From Xylocopa sonorina (lineage: Eukaryota > Arthropoda > Insecta > Hymenoptera > Apidae): DNA of 64,000 nucleotides. The position numbers and the translations under genes are program-made. The notes under the pieces were generated by a model that did not search any database, had not been told where the DNA came from, and worked only from the letters and a program-made list of their open reading frames with translations. Of this stretch, positions 27,441 to 41,200 are shown one piece after another; the first letter of the stretch is position 1; every line of letters starts with the position of its first letter. The stretch spans positions 1 to 64,000 of the forward strand of contig NW_027490260.1 in assembly GCF_050948175.1 (NCBI RefSeq), written 5' to 3'.

Positions 27441-30400
27441 ATGCGACACTTCCAGGCTAGGAAGTAGCGTTTGCAAATGTCTACGCATCGTAGCAATAGA
27501 GTTCTAATGCTTCTCAAAACGCGATACCGCATCTCACTTCTATGTCTCATGATAAGATATAATATTCATTGCGAAGTGTTATGTATCCCCCGTCTGCACA
27601 TCAAGTGAATTTAAATGCGACACTTCCTTGCGAGGAAATAGCGCTTGCAGATGTCTACGTATCGTAGCAATGGAGTTCTAATGCTTCTCAAAACGCGATG
27701 TCGCATCTCTCTTCTATGACTCATGATAAGATATAATATTCATTGCGAAGTGTTATGTATCCCTCGTCTACACTTCAAATGAATTTAAATGCGACACTTC
27801 CTTGCGAGGAAATAGCGTTTGCAAATGTATACGTATTGAAGCAATAGAGTTATAATGCTTCTCAAAACGCGATATCGCATCTCACTTCTATGTCTCATGA
27901 TAAGATATATTATTCATTGCGAAGTGCCATGTATACCTCGCATTCACTTCAAAAGAATGTAAATGCGACGTTTCCGTCCTTGGTAATATCGTTTGCAGAT
28001 GTCTACGTATCGTAGCAAAAGGGTCCTAACGCTTCTTAAAACGAGATGTCGCATTTCATTTCTATGTTTCGTGATAAGATATAATATTCAATGCGAAGTG
28101 TCAAGTATACCTCGTATTCACTCCAAACGAATGTAAATGCGACACTTCCTAGCTAGGAAGTAGCGTATTCAGATGTCTACGTATCGTAGCAATAAAGTTC
28201 TAATGCGACATAAATCGCGATTTCGCATCTCATTTCTATGTTTCCTGATAAGATATAATATTCTTTGCCAAGTGTCATGTATACCTCGTATTCACTTCAG
28301 AAGAATGTAAATGCGACACTTCCATGCTAGGAAATAGCGTCTGCAGATGTCTACGCGTCGAGGCAGTACGGTTCTATTGCTTCTTAAAACGCGATATCGC
28401 ATCTCACTTCTATGATTCATGATAAGATATAATATTCATTGCGAAGTGTCATGTACACCTCGTATTCACTTCAAAAGAATGTAAATGCGACTATTGCTTG
28501 CTAGGAAATAGCGTTTGCAGATGTCTCCGCATCGAGACCATAGAGATCTAATGCTTCTTAAACCGCGATATCGCATCTCACTTATATGTTTCATGATAAG
28601 ATATAATATTCATTGCGAAGTGTCATGTATACCTCGTATTCACATCAAAAGAATGTAAATGCGACACTTGCATGCTAGGAAATAGCGTTTGCAGATGTCT
28701 ACGTATCGTAGCAATAGAGTTCTAATGCTTCTTAAAACGCGATATCGCATCTCACAATTATGCTTGATGACAGGATGTAATATTCATTGCGAAGTGTCAT
28801 GTATACCTCGTATTCACTTCAAAAGAATGTAAATGCGACACTTCCATGCTAGGAAATAGCGTTTGCAGATGTCTAAGTATCGTAGCAATAGAGTTCTAAT
28901 GCTTCTTAGAACGCGATATCGAATCTCACTTTTATGCTTCATGATAAGATATAATATTCATTGCGAAGTGTCATGTATACCTCGTATTCACTTCAAAAGA
29001 ATGTAAGTGCGACACTTCCTTACTAGGAAATAGCGACTGCAGATGCCTCCGTATCGAAGCAACAGATTTCTATTGCTCCTTAATACGCGATATCGCATCT
29101 CACTTCTATGTTTCATGATAAGGTATAATATGCATTGCGAAGTGTCACGTACACCTCCTATTCACTTCAAAAGAATGTAAATGCGACACTTCCTTGCTAG
29201 GAAATAGCGTTTGCAGAGGTCTACGTATCGTTGCAATAGAGTTCTAATGCTTCTTAAAACGCGATATCGCATATCATTTCTATGTTTCATGATAAGATAT
29301 AATATTCATTGCGAAGTTTCACTTATACCTCGTATTCACTTCAAATCAATATAAATGCGACACTTCCTCTCTAGGAAATAGCGTTTGCAGAAGTCTTCGT
29401 ATCGTAGCAACAGCATTCTGACACTTCTTAAAACGCGATATCGCATCTCATTTCTATGTTTCCTGATAAGATATAATTTTCATTGCGAAGTGTCATGTAT
29501 GCCTCGTATTCACTTCAATAGAATGTAAATGCGACACTTGCTTGCTAGCAAATGGCGTTTGCAGATGTCTACGTATCGTTGCAATAGAGTTCTAATGCAT
29601 CTATAAAAGGGATGTCGCATCTCATTTCTATGTTTCATGATATGATATAACATACATTGCGAAGTGTCATGTATACCACGAGTTCACTTCCAAAGAATTT
29701 AAATGCGATACTTCTTTACTTGGAAATAGCGTTTGCAGATATCTTCGTATCGATTCAATAGTGTTCTAATGCTTCTTAAAACGCGACATCGCATCTCACT
29801 TCTACGTTTTCTGATAAGATATAATATTCATTGCGAAGTGTCACGTATACCTCGTATTCACTTCAAATGAATGTAAGTGCGACACTTCCTTGCTAGGAAA
29901 TAGCGATTCCAGATGTCTACGCATCGTAGCAATAGAGATCTAACGCTTCATTAAACGCGATATCGCATCTCGTTTCTATGTTTCGTGGTAAGCTATAATA
30001 TTCATTACGAAGTGTCATGTATACCTCGCATGCAATTCAAATGAATGTAAATGCGACATTTCCTTGCTAGGAAATTGCGTTTGCAGATATCTACGTATCG
30101 TAGCAATAGAGATCTAACGCCTCTTTAAACGCGACATCGCATCCCTTTTCGATGTTTCATGATAAGATATATCATTCATTGTGAAGTGTCATGTATACAT
30201 CGTATTCACTTCAAATGAATGTAAATGCGACACTTCCTTGCTAGGAAATAGCGTTTGCAGATGTCTACGTATAGTAGCAATAGAGATCTAATGCATCTTA
30301 TAACGAGATGTCGCATCTCGTTTCTATGTTTCATGATAAGATATAATATTCATTGCGAATTGTCATGTATAGCTCGTATGTACTTCAAAAGAATGTAAAT

Positions 30401-33400
30401 GCGACACTTCGTTGCTAAGAAGTGGCGTTTCCAGATGTCTATCCATCGAAATAATAGAGTTCTAGTGCTTCTTAAAACGAGATGTCGCATCTCATTTCTC
30501 TGTTTCATGACAAGATATAATATTCATTGCGAAGTGTCATGTATACCTCGTATTCACTTCAAATAAATGTAAATGCGACACTTCCCTACTAGGAAATAGC
30601 GACTGCAGATGTTCCCGTATCGAAGCAATAGAGTTCTAATGCTCCTTAATACGCGATATCGCACCTCATTACTATGTTTCGTGATAAGGTATAATATTCA
30701 TTGCGAAGTGTCATGTATGCCTCTTATTCACTTCAAAAGAATTTAATGCGACACTTCCTTGCTAGGAAATAGCGTTTGCAGATGTCTACGTATCGTAGCA
30801 TAAGAGTTATAATGCTACTTAAATCGCGATATCGCATCTCATTTATATGTTTCGTGATAAGAAATAATATTCATTGCGAAGTGTCATGTACACATCGTAT
30901 TAAATTCAAAAGAATGTAAATGCGAATCTTCCTTGCTAGGAAATAGCGCTTGCAGATGTCTATGTATCGTAGCAATAGAGTTCTAATGCTTCTCAAAACG
31001 CGATATCGCATCTCACTTCTATGTTTCATGATAAGATATAATGTTCATTGCGAAGTGTCATGTATACCTCGTATTCACTTCAAAAGAATGTAAATGCGAA
31101 TCTTCCTTGCTAGGAAATAGCGTTTGCAGATGCCTACGTATCGTAGCAATAGAGTTCTAATGCTTCTTAAAACGCGATATCGTATCTCACTTCTATGTTT
31201 CACGAGAAGATATAATGTTCTTTGCGACGTGTCATTTATACCTCGCATTCACTTCAAATGAATGTAAATGCGACTATTCCTTGCTAGGAAATAACGTTTG
31301 CAGATGCCTACGTATCGTAGCAATAGAGTTCTAATGCTTCTTAGATCGCGATATCGCATCTCATCTCTATGTTTCGTGATAAGTTATAATATTCATTCCG
31401 AAGTGACATGTATACCTCGAGTTCACTTCAAAAGAATGTAAATGCGACACTTCCATGCAAGGGAATAGCGTTTGCAGATATCTCCGCATCGAGGCAATAC
31501 GGTTCTAATGATTCTTATGACGCGATATCGCATCTCACTTTTGTGTTACATGATAAGATATAATATTCATTGCGAAGTGTCATGTATACCTCGCATTCTC
31601 TCCAAACGAATGTAAATGCAACACTTCCCTGCTAGGAAATAGCTTATTCAGACGTCTACGTATCGTAGCAATAGAGTTCTAATGGTACTTAGATCGCGAT
31701 ATCGCATCTCATTTCTATGTTTCGTGATAAGTTATAATATTCATTCCGAAGTGTCATGTATACCTCGAATTCACTTCAAAAGAATGTAAGTGCGACACTT
31801 CCATGCTAGGAAATAGCGTTTGCAGATGTCTCCGCATAGAGGCCATAGAGTTCTAATGCTTCTTAATACGCGATATCGCACCTCTCTTCTATGCTTCATG
31901 ATAAGATATAATATCTATTGCGAAGTGTCATGTATACCTCGTATTCACTTCAGAAGAATGTAAATGCGACTATTCCTTGCTAGGAAATGGCGTTTGCAGA
32001 TGCCTACGTTTCGTAGCAATAGAGTTCTAATGCTTCTTATATCGCGATATAGCATCTCATTTCCATGTTTCGTGATAAGATATAATATTCATTGCGAAGT
32101 GTCATGTATACCTCGTATTAACTTCAAAAGAATGTAAATGCGACTACTCGTTGCTAGGAAATAGCGTTTGCAGATGCCTACGTATCGTAGCAATAGAGTT
32201 CTAATGCTGCTTAAATCACGATATCGCATCCCATTTATATGTTTCGTGATAAGATATAATATTCATTGCGAAGTGTCATGTGTACCTCGTATTCACATCA
32301 AAAGAATGTAAATGCGACTATTCCTTGCTAGGGCATAGCGTTTTCAGATGCCTACGTATCGTAGCAATAGAGTTCTACTGCTTCTTAGATCGCGATATCG
32401 CATCTCATTTTTTTGTTTCGTGATAAGATATAATATTCATTGCGAAGTGTCATGTGTACCTCGTATTCACATCAAAAGAATGTAAATGCGACTATTCCTT
32501 GCTAGGGCATAGCGTTTTCAGATGCCTACGTATCGTAGCAATAGAGTTCTACTGCTTCTTAGATCGCGATATCGCATCTCATTTTTTTGTTTCGTGATAA
32601 GTTATAATATTCATTCCGAAGTGTCATGTAAACCTCGAATTCATTCAAAAGAATGTAAATGCGACAATTGCTTCCTAGGAAATAGCGTTTGCAGATATCT
32701 CCACATCGAGGCAATAGGGTTCTAATGCTTCTTAAGACGCGATATCGCATCTCTCTTCTATGTTTCATGATAAGATATAATATTCATTGCGAAGTGTCAT
32801 GTACACCTCGTATTTACTTCAAAAGAATATAAGTGCGACACTTCCATGCTAGGAAATAGCGTTTGCTAATGTCTCCGCATCGATGTCATAGAGTTCTAAT
32901 GCTTCTTAAAACGCGATATCGCATCTCTCTTCTATGTTTCATGATAAGATATAATATTCATTGCGAAGTGTCATGTATACCTCGTATTCACATCGAAAGA
33001 ATGTAAATGCGAATCTTCCTTGCTAGGAAATAGCGTTTGCAGATGTCTACGTATCGTATCAATGGAGTTCTAATGCTTCTCAAAACGCGATATCGCATCT
33101 CATTTCTATGCTTCATGATAGGATATAATATTCATTGCGAAGTGTCATGTATACCGCGTATTCACTTCAAAAGAATGTAAATGCGACACTTCCTTGCTAG
33201 GAAATAGCGTTTGCTGATGTCTCCGCATCGATGCCATAGAGTTCTAATGCTACTTGAATCGCGATATCGCATCCCACTTATATATTTCGTGATAAGATAT
33301 AATATTCATTGCGAAATGTCATGTATACCTCGTATTCACTTCAAAAGAATGTAAATGCGACACTTCCTTGCTAGGAAATAGCGTTTGCAGTTGTCCCCGT

Positions 33401-33860
33401 TCCGAAGCAATAGTGTTCTATTGCTTCTTAAAACGGGATATCGCACCTCATTTCTATGTTTCATGACAAGATGCAATATTCATTGCGAAGTGTCATGTAT
33501 TCCTCGTATTCCCATGTAAAGAATGTAAATGCGACACTTCCATCCTAGGAAATAGCGTTTGCAGAATGTCTAAGTGTCGTAGCAATAGGGTTCTAATGCT
33601 TCTTAAGACGCGATATCGCATCTCACTCCTATGTCTCATGATAAGATATAGTATTCATTGCGAAGTGTCATGTATAGCTCGCATACAATTCAAATGAATG
33701 TAAAAGCGACACTTCCTTGCTAGGTTATTGCGTTTGCAGATGTCTACGTACCGAAGCAATAGAGTTCTAATGCTTCTTAAAACGAGATATCGCATATCAT
33801 TTCTATGATTCATGATAAGGTATAATATTCATTGCGAAGTGTTATGTATACCACGTGTGC
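27441..33860 (+). repeat. Monomeric satellite, no long-range HOR seen
   Basis: About 37 monomers of the same family, mostly with the CGTATCGTAGC variant of the dyad and CTCGTATTCACTTC. I see no kilobase-scale repetition; neighbouring units differ at many scattered sites. The exception is a virtually identical adjacent pair at about 32,277-32,624. There is no gene. Confidence 0.85.
32277..32624 (+). repeat. Near-identical adjacent monomer pair
   Basis: Two neighbouring 174-bp units share CATGTGTACCTCG, CTATTCCTTGCTAGGGCATA, GCGTTTTCAGATGCC and the unusual CATTTTTTTGTTTCG. The word TGTACCTCGT lies at 32,281 and 32,455. They look like a one-unit duplication too recent to have diverged. A second pair with less identity lies at about 34,011-34,357 (offset 173). 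Confidence 0.8.
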
Positions 33861-35240
33861 ACTTCAAAGGAATGTAACTGCCACACTTCCTTGCTAGAAA
33901 AGGCGTTTCGAGATGTCTACGTATCGAAGCAATGGAGTCCTAATGCTTCTTCAAACGCGAAATCGCATCGCAGTTCTATGTTTCATGATAAGATATAATA
34001 TTCATTGCGAAGTGTCATGTATACTTCGTCTATACTTCAGAAGAATGTAAATGCCACACTTCCTTGCTAGGAAATGCGTTTCTAGATGTCTGCGTATCGA
34101 TGCAATGGAGTTCTAATGCTTCGTAAGTCGCGAAATCGCATCGCAGTTCTATGTTTCATGATAAGATATAATATTCATTGCGAAGTGTCATGTATACTTC
34201 GTCTATACTTCAGAAGAATGTAAATGCCACACTTCCTTGCTAGGAAATGCGTTTCTAGATGTCTGCGTATCGATGCAATGGAGTTCTACTGCTTCGTAAA
34301 TCGCGAGATCGCATCGCAGTTCTATGTTTCATGATAAGATATAATGTTCATTGCGAAGTGTCATGTGTACATCGTCTATACTTCAAAAGAATGTAAATGC
34401 CACACTTCCTTGCAAGGAAATGGCGTTTCCAGTTGTCTACGTATCGAAGCAATAGATTTATAATGCTTCTCAAAACGCGAAATCGCATCTCATTTCTACA
34501 TATCGTGATACGATATAATATTCATAGCGAACTGTATGTATACCTTGTCTACACTTCCAAAGAATGTAAATGCGACACTTTCTCACTAGGAAATAGCCGA
34601 ACCAGATGTCTACGTATCGAAGCAATGGAGTTCTAATGCCTCTTAAAACGCGATATCGCATCTCATTCCTATGTTTCATGATATGATGTAATATTCACTG
34701 AGAAGTATTATGTATACCTCGTTTACACTTCAAAAGAATGTAAATGACTTATTTCCTTGCTAGGAAATAGTGTTTCCAGATATCTACGTATCGAAGCAAT
34801 AGAGCTATAATGCTTCTTAAAACGCGATATCGAAACGCAGTTCTATGTTTCATGATAAGATATAATATTCATTGCGATGTGTTATGTACACCTCGTATAC
34901 ACTTCAAAAGAATGTAAATGCCACACTTCCTCACCAGGAAATGGCGTCTCCAGGTGTCTACTTTCTGTAGCAATATAGTTCTAATGCTTCTTAAAACGCG
35001 ATATCGCATCTTATTTCTATGATTCACGATAAGATATAATATCATTGCGAAATGTTGGGTATACCTCGTCTACACCTCAAAAGAGTGGAAATGCCACAAT
35101 TGCTAGCGACGAAATGCGTTTCCAGATGTCTACGTATCGAAGCAATAGAGTTCTAATGCTTCCTGAAATACTATATCGCATCTCATTTCTGTATTTCATG
35201 ATAAGATATAATATTCATTGCGAAGTGTCATGTATACCTC
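33861..35240 (+). repeat. Patch of short divergent monomers
   Basis: About eight monomers carry CCACACTTCC with AGGAAATGCG (two bases shorter than AGGAAATAGCG) and TCGTCTACACTTC or TCGTCTATACTTC. The same subtype opens each HOR copy (for example near 181, 8,346 and 17,038) and recurs at 4,860. It breaks two blocks of the commoner subtype. There is no gene. Confidence 0.7.
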
Positions 35241-38200
35241 GTATTCACTTCAAAAGAATGTAAATGCGACTATTGCTTGCTAGGAAATAGCGTTTGCAGA
35301 CGTCTACGTATCATAGCAATAGCGTTCTAATGCTTCTTAAAACGCGATATCGCATCTCTCTTCTATGTTTCATGAAAAGATATAATATTCATTGCGAAGT
35401 GTCATGTATACCTCGTATTCACTTCAAAAGAATGTAAATGCGACTATTGCTTGCTAGGAAATAGCGTTTGCAGATGTCTACGTATCGTAGAAATAACGTT
35501 CTAACGCTTCTTTAAACGCGATATCGCATCTCATTTCTATGTTTGATGATAAGATATAATATTCATTGCGAAGTGTCATGTATACCTCGCATTCACTACA
35601 AAAGAATGAAAATACGACACTTCCATGCTAGGAAATAGCGTATTCAGATGTCTACGTATCGTAGCAATAGAGTTCTAATGCTTCTTAGGTCGCGATATCG
35701 CATCTCATTTCCATGTTTCGTGATAAGTTATAATATTCATTCCGAAGTGTCATGTATACCTCGAATTCACTTCAAAAGAATCTAAATGCGACTTTTCCAT
35801 GCTAGGAAATAGCCCTTGCAGATATCTCCGCATTGAGGCAATAGAGCCCTAATGCTTCTTAAAAGGAGATGTCGCATTTCATTTCTAGGTTTCGTGATAA
35901 GATATAATATTCATTGCGAAGTGACATGTACACCTCGTATTCACTTCAAAAGAATGTAAATGCGACACTTCGATGCTAGGAAATAGCGTCTGCAGATGTC
36001 TCCGCATCGAGGCCATAGATTTCTAATGCTTCTTAGAACGCGATATCGCATCTCTCTTCTATGTTTCATGATAAGATATAATATTCATTGCGAAGTGTCA
36101 TGTATACATCGTATTCACTTCTAAAGAATGTAAATGCGACTATTGCTTGCTAGGAAATAGCGTTTGCAGATGTCTACGTATCGTAGCAATAGAGTTCTAA
36201 TGCTATTTAAATCGCGATATCGCATCTCATTTCTGTGTTTCGTGATAAGATGTAATATTCATTGCGAAGTGTCATGTACACCTCGTATTCACTTCAAAAG
36301 AATGTAAATGCGACACTTCCATGCTAGGAAATAGCGTCTGCAGATGTCTACGCGTCGAGGCAATAGAGTTCTAATGCTTCTTAAAACGCGATATCGCATC
36401 TCACTTCTATGTTTCATGATAAGATACAATATTCATTGCGAAGTGTCATGTACACCTCGTATTCACTTCAAAAGAATGTAAATGCGACTACTCCTTGCTA
36501 GGAAATAGCGTTTGCAGATGCCTAGGCATCGTAGCAATAGCGTTGTAGTGCTTCTGAGAACGCGACATCGCATCTCATTTCTATGCTTCATGATAAGATA
36601 TAATATTCATTGCAAAGTGTCATGTATACCTCGTATTCTCTCCAAACGAATGTAAATGCGACACTTCCTTGCTAGGAAATGGCGTATTCAGATGTCTACG
36701 TATCGTAGCAATACAGTTCTAATGCTACTTAAATCGTGATATCGCATCTTTCTTCTATGTTTCCTGATAAGACATAATATTCATTGCGAAGTGTCTAGTA
36801 TCCCTCGTATTCACTTCAAAAGAATGTAAATGCGACTATTGCTTGCTAGGAAATAGCGTTTGCAAATGTCTACGTATCGTAGCAATAGAGTTCTAATGCT
36901 ACTTAAATCGCGATATCGCATCTCATTTATATGTTTCGTGATAAGATATAATGTTCATTGCGAAGTGTCATGTATACCTCGTATTCACTTCAAAAGAATG
37001 TAAGAGCTACACATCCATGCTAGGAAATGGCGTTTGCAGATGTCTCCGCATCACGGCCATAGAGTTTTAATGCTTCTTATAAGGCGATATCGCATCTCTC
37101 TTCTATGTTTCATGATAAGATATAATATTCATTGCGAAGTGTCATGTATTCCTCGTATTCACTTCAAAAGAATGTAATTGCGACGTTTGCAACCCTGGGA
37201 ATATCGTTTGCAGATGTCTACATATCGTAGCAAAAGATTCCTAATGCTTCTTAAAACGAGATGTCGCATTTCATTTCTATGTTTCGTGATAAGATATAAT
37301 ATTCATTGCGAAATGTCATGTATACCTCGTATTCACTCCAAACGAATGTAAATGCAACACTTCCTTGCTAGGAAATAGCGTATTCAGATGTCTACGTATC
37401 GTAGCAATAGAGATCTAATGCTGCTTAAGTCGTGATATCGCATCTCATTTCTATGTTTCGTGATAAGATATAATATTCATAGCGAAGTGTCATGTTCACC
37501 TCGTATTCACTTCAAAAGAATGTAAATGCGACACTTCCATGCTAGGTAATAGCGTCTGCAGATATCTCCGCATCGAGGCAATAAAGTTCTATTGCTTCTT
37601 AGAACGCGATATCGCATCTCCCTTCTATGTTTCATGATAAGATATAATATTCATTGCGAAGTGTCATGTACACCTCGTTTTCACTTCAAAAGAATGTAAG
37701 TGCGACACTTCCATGCTAGGAAATAGCGTTTGCTGATGTCTCCGCATGGATGCCATAGAGTTCTAATGCTTCTTAAAACGCGATATCGCATCTCTCATCT
37801 ATGTTTCATGATAAGATATAATATTCATTGCGAAGTGTCGTGTATACCTCGCATTCACTACAAAAGAATGAAAATGCGACACTTCCATGCTAGGAAATAG
37901 TGTCTGCAGATGTCTACGCGACGAGGCAATAGCGTTCTAATGCTTCTTAGATCGCGATATCGCATCACATTTCTATGTTTCATTATAAGATATAATATTC
38001 ATTGCGAAGTGTCATGTATACCTCATATTCACATCAAAAGAATGTAAATGCGACTATTCCTTGCTAGGGCATAGCGTTTGCAGATGCCTACGTATCGTTG
38101 CAATAGGGTTCTAATGCTTCTTAAGACGCGATATCGCATCTCACTTATATGTTACAAGATAAGATATAATATTCATTGCGAAGTGTCATGCATACCTCCT

Positions 38201-41200
38201 ATTCACTCCAAACGAATGTAAATGCGACACTTCCTTCCTATGAAATAGCGTCTGCAGATGTCTACGCATCGAGGCAATAGAGTTCTAATGCTTCTTAAAA
38301 GGCGATATCGCATCTCATTTCTATGTTTCATTATAAGATATAATATTCATTGCGAATGGTCATGTACACCTTGTATTCACTTCAAAAGAATGTAAATGCG
38401 AATCTTCCTTGCTAGGAAATAACGATTGCAGATGTCTACGTATCGTAGCAATAGCGTTCTAATGCTACTTCAATCGCGATACGAAACCTCATTTATATGT
38501 TTCGTGATAAGATATAATATTCATTGCGAAGTGTCATGTATACCTCGTATTCACTTCAAAAGAATGTAACTGCGACTATTGCTTGCTAGGAAATGGAGTT
38601 TGCAGATGTCTCCGCTCGTAGCAATAGAGTTCTAATGGTTCTCAAAACGCGATATCGCATCCCATTTCAATGCTTCATGATAAGATATAATATTCATTGC
38701 GAAGTGTCATGTATACCTCGTATTCACTTCAAAAAAATGTAAATGCGAATCTTCCTTGCTCGGAAATAGCGTTTGCAGATGTCTACGTATCGCAGCAATA
38801 GAGATCTAATGCTTCTCAAAACGCGATATCGCATCTCATTTCTATGCTTCATGATAAGATATAATATTCATTGCGAAGTGTCATGTGTACCTCGTATTCA
38901 CTCCTAACGTATGTAAATGCGACACTTCCTTGCTAGGAAATTGCGTATTCAGATGTCTACGTATCGTAGCAATAGAGTTCTAATGCTACTTAAATCGCGA
39001 TATCGCATCTCATTTCTATGTTTCGTGATAAGATATCATATTCATTGCGAAGTGTCATGTATACCTCGTATTCACTTCAAAAGAATGTAACTGCGACCAT
39101 TGCTTGCTAGGAAATAGAGTTTGCAGATGTCTCCGCATCGTAGCAATAGAGTTCTAATGCTTCTCAAAACGCGATATCGCATCCCATTTCAATGCTTCAT
39201 GATAAGATATAATATTCATTGCGAAGTGTCATGTATACCTCGTATTCACTTCAAAAGAATGTAAATGCGACTATTGCTTGCTAGGAAATAGCGTTTGCAG
39301 ATGTCTACGTATCGCAGCAATAGAGTTCTAATGCTTCTCAAAACGCGATATCGCATTTCATTTCTAGGTTTCGTGATAAGATATAATATTCATTGCGAAG
39401 TGTCATGTATACCTCGTATTCACTTCAAAAGAATGTAACTGCGACTATTGCTTGCTAGGAAATAGAGTTTGCAGATGTCTCCGCATCGTAGCAATAGAGT
39501 TTTAATGCTACTTAAATCGCGATATCGCATCTCATTTCTATGTTTCGTGATAAGATATAATATTCATTGCGAAGTGTCATGTATACCTCGTATTCACTTC
39601 AAGAGAATGTAACTACGACTATTGCTTGCTAGGAAATAGAGTTTGCAGATGTCTCCGCTCGTAGCAATAGAGTTCTAATGCTTCTCAAAACGCGATATCG
39701 CATCCCATTTCAATGCTTCATGATAAGATATAATATTCATTGCGAAGTGTCATGTATACCTCGTATTCACTCCAAAAGAATGAAAATGCGAACCTTCCAT
39801 GCTAGGAAATAGCGTATTCAGATGTCTACGTATCGTAGCAATAGAGTTCTAATGCTACTTAAATCACGATATCGCTTCTCATTTCTATGTTTCGTGATAA
39901 GATATAATATTCATTGCGAAGTGTCATGAATACCTCGTATTCACTTCAAAAGTATGTAAATGCGACTATTGCTTGCTAGGAAATAGAGTTTGCAGATGTC
40001 TCCGCATCGAGGCCACAGATTTCTAATGCTGCCTGAAACGCGATATCGCATCTCTCTCTTATGTTTCATGATAACATATAATATTCATTGCGAAGTGTCA
40101 TGTATACCTCGCAAACACTCCAAACGATTGTAAATGCGACACTTCCTTGCTAGGAAATAGCGTATTCAGATGTCCACGTATCGTAGCGATAGAGTTCTAA
40201 TGCTACTTAAATCGCGATATCGCAACTCATTTCTACGTTTCGTGATAAGATATAATATTCATTGCGAAGTGTCATGTACACCTCGTATTCACTTCAAAAG
40301 AATGTAAATGCGACACTTCGATGCTAGGAAATAGCGTCTGCAGATGTCTCCGCATCGAGGCCATAGATTTCTAATGCTTCTTGGAACGCGATATCGCATC
40401 TCTCTTCTATGTTTCATGAAAAGATATAATATTCATTGCGAAGTGTAATGTATACCTCGGATTCTCTCCAAACGAATGTAAATGCGATTCTTCCTTGCTA
40501 GGAAATGGCATTTTCAGATGTCTACGTATCGTAGCAATACAGTTCTAATGCTACTTAAATCGCGATATCGCATCTCATTTCTATGTTTCGTGATAAGATA
40601 TAATATTCATTGCGAAGTGTCATGTATACCTCGTATTCACTTCAAAAGAATGTAACTGCGACTATTGCTTGCTAGGAAATAGAGTTTGCAGATGTCTCCG
40701 CTCGTAGCAATAGAGTTCTAATGCTTCTCAAAACGCGATATCGCATCCCATTTCAATGCTTCATGATAAGATATAATATTCATTGCGAAGTGTCATGTAT
40801 ACCTCGTATTCACTTCAAATGAATGTAAATGCGACTATTGCTTGCTAGGAAATAGCGTTTGCAGACGTCTACGTATCATAGCAATAGCGTTCTAATGCTT
40901 CTTAAAACGCGATATCGCAACTCTCTTCTATGTTTCATGAAAAGATATAATATTCATTGCGAAGTGTAATGTATACCTCGTATTCTCTCCAAACGAATGT
41001 AAATGCGACACTTCCTTGCTAGGAAATGGCATTTTCAGATGTCTACGTATCGTAGCAGTAGAGTTCTAATGCTACTTAAATCGCGATATCGCATCTCATT
41101 TCTGTGTTTCGTGATAAGATATGATATTCATTGCGAAGTGTCATGTACACCTCGTATTCACTTCAAAAGAATGTAAATGCGACTATTGCTTGCTAGGAAA

